DNA from: Salvelinus alpinus
Lineage: Eukaryota; Chordata; Actinopteri; Salmoniformes; Salmonidae
Length of the DNA: 64,000 bases
NCBI RefSeq assembly: GCF_045679555.1
Contig: NC_092094.1
Span: 38,227,430-38,291,429 of the forward strand
Direction: 5' to 3'
This document shows, in pieces, positions 48,601 through 55,289 of this stretch (positions within the stretch are counted from its first letter, which is position 1; every line of letters starts with the position of its first letter). The translations under genes and the position numbers were made by a program. The notes under the pieces were generated by a model, which saw only the letters and a program-made list of their open reading frames with translations, did no database searches and was not told where the DNA came from.

Positions 48601-51600
48601 AACAGTTTTGACTGGGCTGAGCGGGAACTGTACTTCCTCAGAGGTAGGGAGGCGAGCAGGCCAGAGGTGGATGAACGCAGTGCCCTTGTTCGGGTGTATG
48701 GCCTGAAGGTACGGAGGTGCCGTTCCCCTCACAGCTCCGTAGGCAAGCACCATGGTCTTGTAGCGGATGCGAGCTTCAACTGGAAGCCAGTGGAGAGAGC
48801 GGAGGAGCGGGGTGACGTGAGAGAACTTGGGAAGGTTTTATGCATCATTAGTGAGTTATTTCATGGAACAAATCATCTATCCACAGCATTGTGTGGATAT
48901 ATACCGGTATATAGTCAAATGCAATTTACCACCCAGCCTAGTTTAAGACTAACCTGAAGTATTTTAGTTTAAAGGTCTCAAAGGAATCAAGTTAACCGCT
49001 GTAGAATTGATAGCTATCTAAGTGCAGTAATCACGTTCGGGAGAAGATTGATTTGTAAGAATCTTCTTCCAAAATCAAAGATAAAAGGCCACAGCATCAT
49101 CCATCCATTGTACCAAAGGACAATTTACCACTGTCCACCTCTTGTTTAGGTTCCAGACCTTCCAAATAAAATCTATATGGCAGTCCATTGAGGACAGAGG
49201 TGTTCAGTTGATGTCATCTGTCTCGTTTGCAGCATGTGCCCAACCTGGTGACTGGTATCCACACCATCGGTCAGCGGGTCATAGTGACTGATGTACAGGA
49301 GAGTCTGTTCTGGGTGCGCTACAAGCGCAACGAGAATCAGCTGATCATCTTCGCTGACGACACCCACCCTCGCTGGGTCACCACCGCCTGCCTGCTGGAC
49401 TACGACACCATGGCTTCAGCCGACAAGTTTGGCAACATCAGCATTGTATGTGGTCGCTCTTTATTGTTCCTTTCTTACAAAGGTGTTGGGTATTATATTG
49501 GATACTACCTTTTCTCTAAAAGGAAGTGTTTGCCAGACGCGTCATACTAACAGTTTTATCCAATTTATGATATTTCAATGATGCCACAAACATCTTGATG
49601 GCTTTTACACTTACATTTTGTACCCCCTCAGGTGCGCCTTCCCCCTAACACCAGTGACGATGTGGATGAGGACCCAACTGGGAATAAAGCATTGTGGGAT
49701 AGAGGTCTGCTGAACGGAGCTTCTCAGAAGGTACAGGCTTTCTGCTCTTCTGTCACAGCTCTATAGAGACTTGTTGTCTGTCCCTCGCTCTGTGGATCAC
49801 TGTTTGTCTTGGTGATGTTGTGGTTTGCCTCATCTGAGGCCAGACCTGCTCTCCAAATCTTGGCAGCTCTCCAGGCCAATTTGCTGTTAAATATGCTGTT
49901 TTCCTTTTAAGCTGTTTATTGGAAGCTTTTAAGAGCTAGAAGATGTTTAGGTAGTCAGTGGGAAATTCCCTCCGCTTGGACTTATTGTGGGCAATTGGTA
50001 AAAAGGGTGCATATAAGCAATGTTTTCTGGGTGTGTGTCATGGGTGAGAATTGTTCTGTAATGCCCTGTCTGTGCCTGACCCTGTACCATGTCTGTTCCC
50101 CTGTGTCAGGCTGAAGTGATCATGAACTACCACATTGGGGAGACGGTGCTGTCACTGCAGAAGACCACACTGATCCCCGGAGGCTCGGAATCTCTGGTCT
50201 ACACAACTCTGTCTGGAGGCATCGGCATCCTGGTGCCCTTCACTTCCCACGAGGTACCTCACTGACACACTCAATGTCTTCAGAAAGTATTCATACCGCT
50301 TGACTTATTCCACATTTTGTTGTTACAGCCTGAATTCAAAATTGGTGAGATTAAAAAATATATATATGTTATCAATCAACACACAACACCCCATAATGTT
50401 TAAGTGAAAATATGTTTTGAGAAAGTTTTGCAAATTTATTCATAATGAAATACCGAAATCTAATTTACATAAGTTATTTGTACCCCTTTGCTATGACACT
50501 CCAAATTCAGCTCGTGTGCATCCAATTTCCATCATTACAACTTGTTTGGTTTCCACCTGTGGCCAATTCAATTGTTTGGACATGATTTAGAAAGAAACAG
50601 ACCTGTCTATAGAAGGTTCCATAGTTGACAGTGCAGAAACTATTAGGTTAAAGGAACTGTCCGTACATCTCCAAGATAGAATTGTGATGAGTCATACAGT
50701 GCATTCGGAAAGTATTCAGACCCCTTGACTTTTCCCACATTTTGTTACGTTTTAGCTTTATTCTAAAATTGATTAAATTAATTTTCCCCTCATCAATTTA
50801 CATACACTACCCCATAATGACAAAGCGAAAACAAGTTTTTAGAAAATTTTGCTAATGTATTACAAATAAAAAACAAATGCTTTACTTGCATACGTATTCA
50901 GAACCTTTGCTATGAGACTCGAAATTGGGCTCAGGTGTATCCTGTTTTCATTGATCATCCTTGAGATGTTTCTAAAACTTGACTGGTCCACCTGTGGTAA
51001 ATTCAATTGATTGGACATTGTTTGGAAAGGCACACACCTGTCTATACAAGGTCTCACAGTTGACCGTGCATGTCAGAGCAAAAACCAAGCCATGATGTTG
51101 AAGGAATTGTCGTGGAGCTCTGAGACAGGTTTGTGTCGAGGCACAGATCTGGGAAAGGGTACCAAAAAATGTCTGCAGCATTGAAGGCCCCCAAGACCAC
51201 CGTGGCCTCCATCATTCTTAAATGGAAGAAGTTTGGAACCAGCAAGACTCTTCCTATAGCTGGTCGCCCAGCCAAACTGAGCAATCGGGGGAGAAGGGCC
51301 TTGGTCAGGGAGGTGACCAAGAACCTGATGGTCACTCTGACATAGTTCCTCTGTTGAGATGGGAGAACCTTCCAGAAGGACAACCATCATCTCTGCAGCA
51401 CTCCACCAATCAGGCCTTTATGGTAGCGTGGTCAGACGGAAGCCACTCCTCAGTAAAAGGCACATGACAGCCCGCTTAGAGTTTGCCAAAAGGCACCTAA
51501 AGACTCTCAGACCATGTGAAACAAGATTCTCTGGTCTGATGAAACCAAGATTGAACTCTGGCCTGAATGCCAAGCGTCACGTCTGGAGGAAACCTGGCAC

Positions 51601-53332
51601 CATCCCCACGGTAAAGCATGGTGGTGGCATCATCATGCTGTGGAGATGTTTTTCAGCCGCAGGGACTGGGAGACTAGTCAGGATCAAGGGAAATATGAAT
51701 GGCGCAAAGTACAGAGAGATCCTTGATGAAAACCTTCTCCAGAGTGCTCAGGGCCACGGACTGGGGCGAAGGTTCACCATCCAACAGGACAATAACCCTA
51801 AGCGCACAGCCAAGACAATGCAGGAGTGGCTTCGGGACAAGTCTCTGAATGTCCTTGAGTGGCCCAGCCAGAGCCTGGACTTGAACCCGATCTAACATCT
51901 CTAGAGAGACCTGAAAATAGCTGTGCAGCGACACTCCCCATCCAACCTGACAGAGCTTGAGAGGATCTGCAGAAAATAATGAAAGAAACTCTCCAAATAC
52001 AGGTGTGCCAAGCTTGTAGCGTCATGCCCAAGAAGACACGAGACTGTAATCGCTGCTAAAAGTGCTTCAACAAAGTACCGAGTAAAGGGTCTGAATACTT
52101 ATGTAAATGTGATATTTCAGTTTTTTTTTTTTTATTAAATGTGCTAACATTTCTAAAAACCTGTTAATGCTTTGTCATTATGGTGTATTATGTGTAGATT
52201 GATGGAGAATAAAAATAAAAAATCTATTTTAGAATGGGCTGTAACATAACAAAATGTGGAAAAGTTCAAGGCGTCTGAAAACTTTCTGAATGCACTGTAT
52301 ATATGGGAAAAGTAATCCAATCGATTGGTCAAAATATTTTTTGGGGGTCGGGACAGCCCTAATTGATGTGGAGAATTAATCTATGGTGTGCCTGTTTGTC
52401 TTCAGGATCATGACTTCTTCCAGCACTTAGAGATGCATATGCGCTCAGAGTTCCCCCCTCTGTGTGGCAGGGACCACCTCAGCTTCCGCTCCTACTACTT
52501 CCCTGTAAAGGTGGGTACTACCTGATTAGGTTGCATTACTATTCCCCTAGTATGGTGGGGCAAAGAATCTATACTCCCAGCGATGTAGAGGGAATGTGTC
52601 CAGAGGACACCACTGTTAACAAATGGAATCTGATACCAAATATTTTGGGTGAAAAGTTATGCCAGGAACCAACTGCATGTGGTTCCTGACATATATTTGG
52701 CTGGATCAGTATTAGTATTGTATTTATTATGGATCCCCATTAGTTCCTGCCAAGGCAGCAGCTACTCTTCCTGGGGTCCAGCAAAATTAAGGCAGTTATA
52801 CATTTTTTAAAACATGACAATACATTCATAACAGATTTCACAACATATTAAGTGTGTGCCCTCAGGCCTCTACTTTACTACCACATATCTATAACGTGTG
52901 TGTATAGTGCATGTGTTATCGTGTGTTTGTATGCATGTGTCTTTGTTTGTGTTGCTTCACAGTCTCCGCTGTTCCATAAGGTGTATTTAAAATCCACTTG
53001 CATGAGTTATATGTACTACTGTGCGCCTCCCGTAGTCTGTTCTGGACTTGGAGACTGTAGACATGCTGTGAATTATTAACAGATTGCATGCGGTCTCTGA
53101 ACATGATTGCGAAAATCGGAAGCCTTGTTCTTTGGCCATCCAGACAGTCTTACCTACTGTTTCTGACCCTCTCTCCTGTCTGTGTGTGCAGAATGTGATA
53201 GATGGAGATCTGTGTGAGCAGTTCAACTCCATGGACCCCCACAAGCAGAAGAGTGTTGCTGAGGAGCTGGACCGTACCCCCCCTGAGGTCTCAAAGAAAC
53301 TGGAGGACATCCGCACACGCTATGCCTTCTAG
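15627..53332 (+). CDS. sf3b3: Splicing factor 3B subunit 3 (SF3b130/SAP130)
   Basis: Core U2 snRNP SF3b subunit. With SF3B1, PHF5A and SF3B5 it supports branch-site recognition; nuclear. Family: three WD40-like propellers (MMS1_N-like front, CPSF_A-like C-terminus), as in DDB1 and CPSF160. Exons: 15570-15696 (ATG 15627), 15793-15948, 21293-21463, 21668-21840, 22167-22308, 27276-27388, 27553-27690, 27939-28042, 28141-28306, 29341-29436, 29844-29916, 32101-32252, 32529-32684, 32841-32996, 33308-33451, 35390-35512, 35621-35775, 36603-36777, 37226-37431, 40874-41030, 46668-46793, 49233-49445, 49632-49730, 50110-50253, 52406-52510, 53192-53332. All introns GT-AG. Coding sum 3654 nt = 1217 aa, the known vertebrate length. 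Starts [13 protein letters not shown], ends EDIRTRYAF. No stop or frameshift found. An acidic stretch DDDEEPEF lies in exon 9. The CPSF_A-like part begins near exon 20. Salmonids often keep duplicates; which ohnolog this is cannot be told. Confidence 0.97.
16014..17945 (+). mobile_element. Tc1-like relic with nested SINE, sf3b3 intron 2
   Basis: The left inverted repeat begins at GATTCAGACCCCTTGAC, having lost its outermost ~23 bp. The right end reaches CTTTCCGAATACACTG at 17945. The family is that of the element at 50697-52298. Transposase remnants read on the plus strand ([16 protein letters not shown] near 16410; [14 protein letters not shown] near 17025) but are broken by frameshifts and a stop. 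A 431-bp SINE interrupts the right inverted repeat. Confidence 0.88.
17449..17879 (+). mobile_element. tRNA-derived SINE with perfect 14-bp target duplication
   Basis: Flanked by TTTTAGAATAAGGC at 17435-17448 and 17880-17893. Same family as 18305-18788, but lacking about 58 bp of the tRNA head including the A box; the B-box-like GGTTCGCGCCC remains. Low divergence from its neighbour suggests recent activity. Confidence 0.92.
18305..18788 (+). mobile_element. tRNA-derived SINE, full-length head
   Basis: Flanked by ACATGTTAATTACA (18291-18304) and ACATGTTCATTACA (18789-18802), a 14-bp target duplication with one mismatch. A-box-like TGGCGCAGTGGT and B-box-like GGTTCGCGCCC are present, with the body and tail as in the other long copies. 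Confidence 0.92.
18817..19553. repeat. Foldback-type repeat with about 28-bp inverted ends
   Basis: CATAATATGGTCATAACACT (about 18819) is inverted at 19523-19553, with about two mismatches. Internal variants of the same word recur. A SINE (19092-19254) lies inside. Probably a MITE of unknown family. Confidence 0.55.
19092..19254 (-). mobile_element. tRNA-headed SINE with HE1/V-SINE-like tail
   Basis: Minus strand. Exact A box TGGCTCAGTTGG, near-consensus B box GGTTCATTCCC, then a tail containing GTCGCTCTGGATAAGAGCG and GCTAAATGACTTAAATGT. The same tail closes the LINE fragment at 48330-48860, so this SINE presumably borrows that LINE's retrotransposition machinery. Confidence 0.82.
19564..20404. 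mobile_element. piggyBac-like MITE, copy 1
   Basis: Starts at TTAA (19564-19567) followed by CTTCTCTAGGGGG. Near the right end it carries TAGCTTCTGGGCCTGAG, a word shared with the MITE at 38786-39405 and, inverted, with 54235-55150. No transposase. The right TTAA is not visible because the element abuts another repeat. Confidence 0.55.
20405..20666. repeat. Short repeat of the TCGACCGATTA type
   Basis: Contains TAGAGGTCGACCGATTATG and a poly-AT stretch. A related fragment with inverted TCGTATATCGC words lies at 21115-21210. Class unknown. Confidence 0.35.
20669..20870. mobile_element. Tc1-like end fragment
   Basis: Begins GAACAAAAATATAAACGCAA, the same terminal sequence as the split element at 22315-27148. 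It continues with about 180 bp of that family's end (CATCCCTGTTAGTGAGCAT), then turns into unrelated DNA. No transposase is left. Confidence 0.7.
21601..21667 (+). repeat. sf3b3: Tandemly duplicated 3' splice acceptor of sf3b3 intron 3
   Basis: Two adjacent 33-34 bp units, each TGTTGTAGTTT(G/A)CTAATTACC followed by a T-rich tract and CAG|G. They end at AG 21634 and AG 21667. The downstream AG gives the correct SF3B3 frame (ATA G|GT GCC). The upstream AG would add 33 nt that read into TAC TAA, an in-frame stop. Confidence 0.8.
21975..22052 (+). ncRNA. Box C/D snoRNA copy 1 (SNORD111-like), sf3b3 intron 4
   Basis: C box ATGATGA (21985-21991), guide TTCATGTCTCTTCT, D' CTGA (22009-22012), D box CTGA (22041-22044), 122 nt before the 3' splice site. 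The 5' stem half TGCTG is present, but the 3' half is degraded (CCAACA), so the terminal stem is weak. The guide is identical to copies 2, 6 and 8. Human SF3B3 hosts SNORD111 and SNORD111B, which supports the family call. Confidence 0.8.
22960..23766 (-). mobile_element. 5'-truncated copy of the L2/CR1-like LINE 3' UTR
   Basis: 23030-23766 matches 6480-7143 of the large LINE at high identity (for example the block CTCAACCCACTCAAGTGACGCACCC). It breaks off within the last RT codons at 23766. An internal deletion near 23110 removes sequence present in the larger copy. Confidence 0.85.
24204..25010 (-). mobile_element. LINE 3' fragment with nested short SINE
   Basis: Minus frame 24836-24627 reads [30 protein letters not shown] and [15 protein letters not shown], a non-LTR RT C-terminal tail. 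A short tRNA-type SINE (about 24308-24505) is embedded in its 3' UTR, flanked by ATGTAGG on both sides. A G14-like run sits near 24565. Confidence 0.75.
24308..24505 (+). mobile_element. Short tRNA-derived SINE (HpaI-like)
   Basis: GGTCTAAGGCACTGCATCTC head, degenerate B box (GGTTTGATTGC), GGCGCACAATTGGCCCAG, and the tail AATAAGAATTTGTTCTTAAC. Flanked by ATGTAGG repeats. Confidence 0.75.
27775..27852 (+). ncRNA. Box C/D snoRNA copy 2 (SNORD111-like), intron 7
   Basis: TGCTG/CAGCA terminal stem (27775-27779 with 27848-27852), C box GTGATGA (27785-27791), D' CTGA (27809-27812), C'-like ATGGAGA, D box CTGA (27841-27844), 94 nt from the acceptor. All boxes are intact. 78 nt long. Confidence 0.88.
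28594..28617. repeat. (CA)n microsatellite, intron 9
   Basis: Twelve uninterrupted CA units after a C-rich run, 40 nt upstream of snoRNA copy 3. Confidence 0.9.
28658..29183 (+). pseudogene. Box C/D snoRNA copy 3, intron 9, split by a 448-bp insertion
   Basis: The 5' half (28658-28702) has TGCTG, C box GTGATGA (28668-28674) and D' CTGA (28691-28694). The 3' half (about 29148-29183) resumes with CAATGGAGAGAG, D box CTGA (29172-29175) and CAGCG. The guide is also 2 nt shorter (TCTCTT then CTGA). With the C and D boxes about 500 nt apart, a normal snoRNP could not form. Confidence 0.85.
28703..29150. mobile_element. LTR-like insertion inside snoRNA copy 3
   Basis: 448 bp bounded by TG and CA with imperfect 9-bp inverted ends (TGTTAGGTT and AACCTATCA). 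AATAAA occurs near both ends, on opposite strands (29109-29114 plus; minus complement at 28762-28767). It has no coding capacity. Boundaries were set by comparison with the uninterrupted snoRNA copy 5 (AAATATCAATGGAG). TAT occurs on both sides and could be part of a target duplication. A solo LTR is the best guess; another short non-autonomous element is possible. Confidence 0.6.
29679..29754 (+). ncRNA. Box C/D snoRNA copy 4, degenerate, intron 10
   Basis: The C box is altered to ATGATAT and the guide is shortened (CATGTCTTCT), but D' CTGA (about 29707-29710), D box CTGA (29743-29746) and 3' CAGCA are kept, 97 nt from the acceptor. Probably decaying; expression is doubtful. Confidence 0.65.
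30452..30535 (+). ncRNA. Box C/D snoRNA copy 5 (SNORD111-like), intron 11
   Basis: TGCTG (30452-30456) and CAGCA (30531-30535) stem, C box GTGATGA (30462-30468), intact guide CATGTCTCTTCT, D' CTGA, D box CTGA (30524-30527). A Tc1 relic just downstream moves it to 1573 nt from the 3' splice site; without that element the distance would be about 160 nt. Confidence 0.87.
30559..31971 (+). mobile_element. Tc1-like relic between snoRNA copy 5 and exon 12
   Basis: Inverted ends AACTCAGCAAAAAAAGAAA (left) and TTTCTTTTTTTGTTGAGTTT (right), about 1413 bp. Plus-strand transposase remnants: [20 protein letters not shown] (30834), WDQTG-like and VWGG/HGGG-like regions near 31390, [10 protein letters not shown] near 31608. 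Multiple frameshifts and stops. Confidence 0.82.
32380..32457 (+). ncRNA. Box C/D snoRNA copy 6 (SNORD111-like), intron 12
   Basis: C box GTGATGA, guide TTCATGTCTCTTCT, D' CTGA, D box CTGA (32446-32449), 79 nt from the acceptor, the closest of the set and close to the spacing known to favour vertebrate C/D snoRNP assembly. The terminal stem is shortened (GGCTG against CAGAT, 3 bp). Confidence 0.87.
33476..35118 (-). mobile_element. Tc1/mariner relic in intron 15, interrupted by LTR-like DNA
   Basis: Minus-strand transposase pieces: 34712-34395 ([34 protein letters not shown] with the first catalytic Asp, [13 protein letters not shown]) and, beyond the insert, 33785-33462 with [14 protein letters not shown]-type C-terminal remnants. 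The right end is ACATACTTTTGTCTGTATA at 35100-35118. The left terminus is truncated. Confidence 0.78.
33881..34373 (+). mobile_element. LTR-like insertion (retroviral/retrotransposon type) in Tc1
   Basis: Begins TGTAACAGAATAAGG and ends near ACCACA, with a TATA box TATAAAAG at 34163-34170 about two-thirds through, the U3-R layout of an LTR. No internal coding region is present. Endpoints are uncertain: an AGTAAAG word flanks a slightly larger block (33808 and 34355). Described as LTR-like only. Confidence 0.5.
35170..35249 (+). ncRNA. Box C/D snoRNA copy 7 (SNORD111-like), intron 15
   Basis: TGCTG/CAGCA stem, C box GTGATGA, guide CATGTCTCTTTT (one C-to-T change beside D'), D' CTGA, D box CTGA (35238-35241), 148 nt from the acceptor. 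It lies downstream of the Tc1 mosaic in this intron, so its position relative to the acceptor is undisturbed. Confidence 0.86.
35818..36273. mobile_element. Tc1-type MITE, 456 bp, intron 17
   Basis: Inverted ends CTGAGTGTACAAAACATTAG and its near-complement CACTCAG at 36273, with TA on both sides (35816-35817, 36274-36275). The interior keeps a short stretch resembling transposase coding DNA but no open frame. It is an internally deleted derivative. Confidence 0.75.
36325..36402 (+). ncRNA. Box C/D snoRNA copy 8 (SNORD111-like), intron 17
   Basis: TGCTG (36325-36329) and CAGCA (36398-36402), C box GTGATGA, intact guide, D' CTGA, C'-like ATGGAGA, D box CTGA (36391-36394), 208 nt from the acceptor. 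It is close to the consensus of the ten copies. Confidence 0.89.
36987..37066 (+). ncRNA. Box C/D snoRNA copy 9 (SNORD111-like), intron 18
   Basis: TGCTG/CAGCA stem, C box ATGATGA, guide CTCATGTCTCTTCT, D' CTGA, D box CTGA (37055-37058), 167 nt from the acceptor. The upstream flank (GGCAGGGTTTGAGG) also matches flanks of copies 3, 5 and 10, indicating duplication that included flanking intron. Confidence 0.88.
38205..39645 (-). mobile_element. LINE 3' fragment split by a piggyBac-like MITE, intron 19
   Basis: Minus strand. RT C-terminal part [23 protein letters not shown] (39530-39412) continues beyond the MITE as [16 protein letters not shown] (38780-38730), and ends with [12 protein letters not shown] (about 38500). 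The 3' UTR tail TTATTAGGATCCCCATTAG near 38220 recurs at 52730. Confidence 0.82.
38786..39405. mobile_element. piggyBac-like MITE, copy 2, precise TTAA duplication
   Basis: 620 bp between TTAA 38782-38785 and TTAA 39406-39409. Removing the element and one TTAA joins the LINE codons GAT CTA GTT AAG CTA CAA exactly in frame. Ends ACTTCTTCGGG and AAGAGGTT. It shares internal sequence with 54235-55150 (inverted) and end motifs with 19564-20404. Confidence 0.82.
39646..40693. other. Intron 19 remainder
   Basis: No gene or clear transposon. 40161-40330 shares words with 41340-41525 (GTGTGATTTTGAGAGC, GGCCCTATAATAT, GAATTATGAAGCCTTTGT), and 40335-40466 resembles 45915-46036, indicating local duplications. 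Confidence 0.5.
40694..40775 (+). ncRNA. Box C/D snoRNA copy 10, degenerate D box, intron 19
   Basis: C box GTGATGA is kept, but D' is TTGA and the D box is CTAA (40764-40767), so it is probably inactive. The terminal stem is TGCTA (40694-40698) with TAGCA (40771-40775): both halves changed together relative to TGCTG/CAGCA, keeping pairing. 106 nt from the acceptor. Confidence 0.72.
41119..41278. repeat. Intronic duplicated segment, copy A
   Basis: TGAATGGTCATAATTGCC through AGGGACAATGGTGACTTTGT to GGTCTTATCAGTATT. Repeated in direct orientation at 46036-46195 in the same intron (intron 20). Confidence 0.8.
41535..41705. mobile_element. Deleted Tc1/mariner-like fragment
   Basis: Contains AGCGTCAATGCGCCTTGGCA and AATGCACCCCACACCATAAC, words of an opposite-strand Tc1-type transposase with the middle missing. 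No open frame. Confidence 0.4.
41931..44602 (+). mobile_element. hAT transposon, complete ends, intron 20
   Basis: Perfect 10-bp inverted ends TAGGGTTGCA and TGCAACCCTA, flanked by 8-bp CTGACATC (41923-41930) and CTGCCATC (44603-44610), one mismatch. 2672 bp, plus-strand transposase remnant inside. Inserted in intron 20 of sf3b3 in the same orientation as the gene. Confidence 0.93.
42440..44150 (+). pseudogene. hAT transposase (BED finger, RNase H-like, dimerisation), frameshifted
   Basis: [32 protein letters not shown] gives the BED-type CxxC finger (residues 1-45). The frame changes near 42900, then [13 protein letters not shown] (first catalytic Asp region, 42945), [14 protein letters not shown] (second Asp region, 43120) and [14 protein letters not shown] (43200). 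A stop falls at 43308-43310, the frame resumes at 43417-43683, and the C-terminus [24 protein letters not shown] (43960-44040) is the hATC dimerisation motif. Three or more lesions, so inactive. Confidence 0.85.
44611..45914. other. Intron 20 middle, no element recognised
   Basis: AT-rich with short frames only. A GC-richer patch at 45300-45480 (GCGCTGCTATTGTGTGTCC) has no identifiable coding or RNA structure. Confidence 0.4.
45915..46195. repeat. Intronic duplicated segment, copy B
   Basis: 45915-46036 resembles 40335-40466 and 46036-46195 resembles 41119-41278. The two blocks are contiguous here but flank snoRNA copy 10 and exon 20 in the first location. Confidence 0.7.
46800..48327. other. 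Intron 21, mostly unassigned
   Basis: Contains a (CA)n tract near 46818-46830 and a CpG-bearing patch at 47200-47300. No transposon ends or RNA gene recognised. Confidence 0.4.
48330..48860 (-). mobile_element. LINE 3' fragment sharing its tail with a SINE
   Basis: Minus strand. The coding end translates to W-N[22 protein letters not shown] (about 48575-48500), a C-terminal motif of L2-like RTs, with frameshifts upstream. The 3' UTR has a C-rich run (plus-strand G run near 48455-48470) and ends with the GTCGCTCTGGATAAGAGCG tail (48345-48380) also found in the SINE at 19092-19254. Confidence 0.78.
50275..50694. mobile_element. Tc1-like left-end fragment, interrupted
   Basis: CAGAAAGTATTCATACCGCT start and family-typical inner sequence. 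It is cut at 50695 by the next Tc1; its right part is not found on the far side of that element. Confidence 0.65.
50697..52298 (+). mobile_element. Tc1-like transposon, both ends present, intron 24
   Basis: TA-flanked (50695-50696, 52299-52300), ends CAGTGCATTCGGAAAGTATT and its near-complement. The transposase remnant on plus reads [20 protein letters not shown] (51139), HTH N-part to 51345, then a 178-codon frame (51359-51895) with [14 protein letters not shown] and [13 protein letters not shown] (second Asp). The first DDE Asp region is out of frame (FSGLMKP) and a stop replaces the region just before the Glu (DLNPI*). Inactive. Confidence 0.9.
52715..53070 (-). mobile_element. LINE 3' UTR fragment, intron 25
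   Basis: TTTATTATGGATCCCCATTA and GGCAGCAGCTACTCTTCCTG match the 3' end of the LINE at 38205. It is 5'-truncated and noncoding, ending about 120 bp before exon 26. Confidence 0.75.
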
Positions 53333-53995
53333 AACCCTCCTGTACTGTACATACACAAATACACTCACTATGTTAACATGAGGAGGAGTTGAGAGCTTTC
53401 TTGGTTTCCTGCCGAGATGTCGACAAAACATAGTTTCCTTGCCTCTTCACAATCTATGAACACTCTGAATTGATCTTTAGGCCCTGTTTTCTTTATTAGG
53501 CCTATAAAATGTCATGAATTGTGGTAACAGTCTATGGTGAATATTTACCCCAAGGTTTTCACTCACGGGATGTCATTTAAACCTAGCCGGATTCTGTAGA
53601 ATGTATCATGTGTGTAGCATCAGTGCTTTAGAGTCTCATACAGGAGCAGTCGCTGGGTTTTCAACCGTGAGAAGCATGACCTAGTAAACCCTTTGATAGA
53701 ATTAGCTCGACTGTTTTTGCATTGTGTGATTTGTTTAAACGATCCATTTTAAGTATTTTTCTGTAACTGCTACAAATGGATTTTGTTTTCTGTATCGATT
53801 TGAATCCTAAAAACGTCAGTGTCCAGCAGCTGTTTATTTAGTGCTTAAAAAGTATATTCCTTTGATAGACAAATTGTCCATATCTATTACACAGGATGAC
53901 AGGATTGTGTAAAAATAGCGACGGAAAGCGATACCATTCCGTATTAGTCATGAGAAAACAGGCAGGCAAATTTGTAAATAAAGTGTTTTTTTTAT
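53333..53995 (+). other. sf3b3: sf3b3 3' UTR
   Basis: Follows the TAG at 53330-53332. An AATAAA signal at 53977-53982 precedes a T-rich stretch, so cleavage is expected around 53995-54010. The UTR is about 660 nt and free of recognisable transposons, unlike the introns. Confidence 0.75.
53977..53982 (+). terminator. sf3b3: Polyadenylation signal AATAAA of sf3b3
   Basis: Canonical hexamer about 645 nt after the stop codon, followed by a T-rich downstream element (GTGTTTTTTTTATC). Confidence 0.75.
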
Positions 53996-54234
53996 CTCTT
54001 GTAATGCCGTGTCACATTGTCTGTTATAATTATATGGGAGAGGCAAAGGAGCAGTGAGTTTTAACAATATCTGCATAGTTTACTGTTTAATTGGATTACA
54101 AAGCCAGCTCTGATTTTGGCTTTCATTTTACAATAGGTCTTCTGTGTCTTGTTTTTCAGTCTGCTCTCATGGATGGAATTTAGAATTTTTCACTGAAATG
54201 GTGAAACGGCAATAATATCCTCAAGGATCATAGC

Positions 54235-55150
54235 CTTTTTTTCAATTTTCGCCTAAAATGACAAACCCAAATCTAACAGCCTGTTGCTCAGGACCTGAAG
54301 AAAGAATATGTATGTTCTTGATAACATTTGAAAGGAAACACTTTGACATTTGTGGCAATGTGAAATTAATGTAGGAGAATATAACACACTAGATCTGGTA
54401 AAAGATAATACAAACAAAACATTTGTTATTTTTTTCTTCATCTTTGAAATGCAATAGAAAGGACATACTTTCAGATAGGAGTCTAGGTGTAATTTAGATT
54501 GTGGGCACCAGATGGCAGCTGTGTGTGTACAAAGTTTGACTGATCCAGGGAAGAATTACATTACTACACAATATTTTGTATCAAGTCTGCCAGGAGTTTG
54601 CCCAAATATGCGGAATTGGTCAATTGATACATTTGCAAGTGCATAACTATAGAGAACATACAAAAATGCGACGGTAATAAAACAAAGTTTACACACGCCC
54701 AGGAATGTCACACATGATGGATCATTAGCTTATACACTAACTTTCACACATCTAGTTGTCTGGGCCGGGTGGGTGTGGAGCCAGAGAGAGCAGTGGGGTC
54801 AAACTGTAGAACCCAGTTCCTACATTTGAACATAAATATTTTATCTCTGGGACCTTCAGGATGACAATTCAGAGGAAGATTACTGAATGTAAGTACATTA
54901 TTTACCTTCAGAGGTGAATGTATCAAACCAGTTGCCGTGATAAGTTTTTGTTGTGCACTCTCGTCAAACAATAGCATGGTATTTTTTCACTAATAGCTCC
55001 TGTTAATTGGACACTGCAGTTAGATTAACAACAATTTAAGCTTTCTGCCCATAAAAGACATGTTTATGTCCCGGAAAGTTGGCTGTTGTATGTAACAACA
55101 TTCTAGTCACATTAGCATACGTCAGCAACAACCGTCCCGTTTAGGGACAC
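54235..55150. mobile_element. piggyBac-like MITE, copy 3 (inverted, longer)
   Basis: The reverse complement of 54240-54470 aligns with 39150-39395 (ATTATCTTTTACCAGATCTA, AGTGTTTCCTTTCAAATG). 54990-55030 pairs with 38920-38960. About 300 extra internal bp. Flanking TTAA not clearly seen. Confidence 0.65.
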
Positions 55151-55289
55151 CCATCCTGTAGAGGATGAGGGTTAGCCAATCATATATGCAGATGTTGATT
55201 GTAAGATAAATCTATTATGTATGAATGAATCATGTCTATGTCCCTTCCTTTGAGATTATTTGCACTCCGGGAGATTGTATGCCAATCCG

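Noticed and set aside
48571-48957. 128-codon plus frame
   Set aside because: Antisense shadow of the LINE 3' coding fragment on the minus strand.
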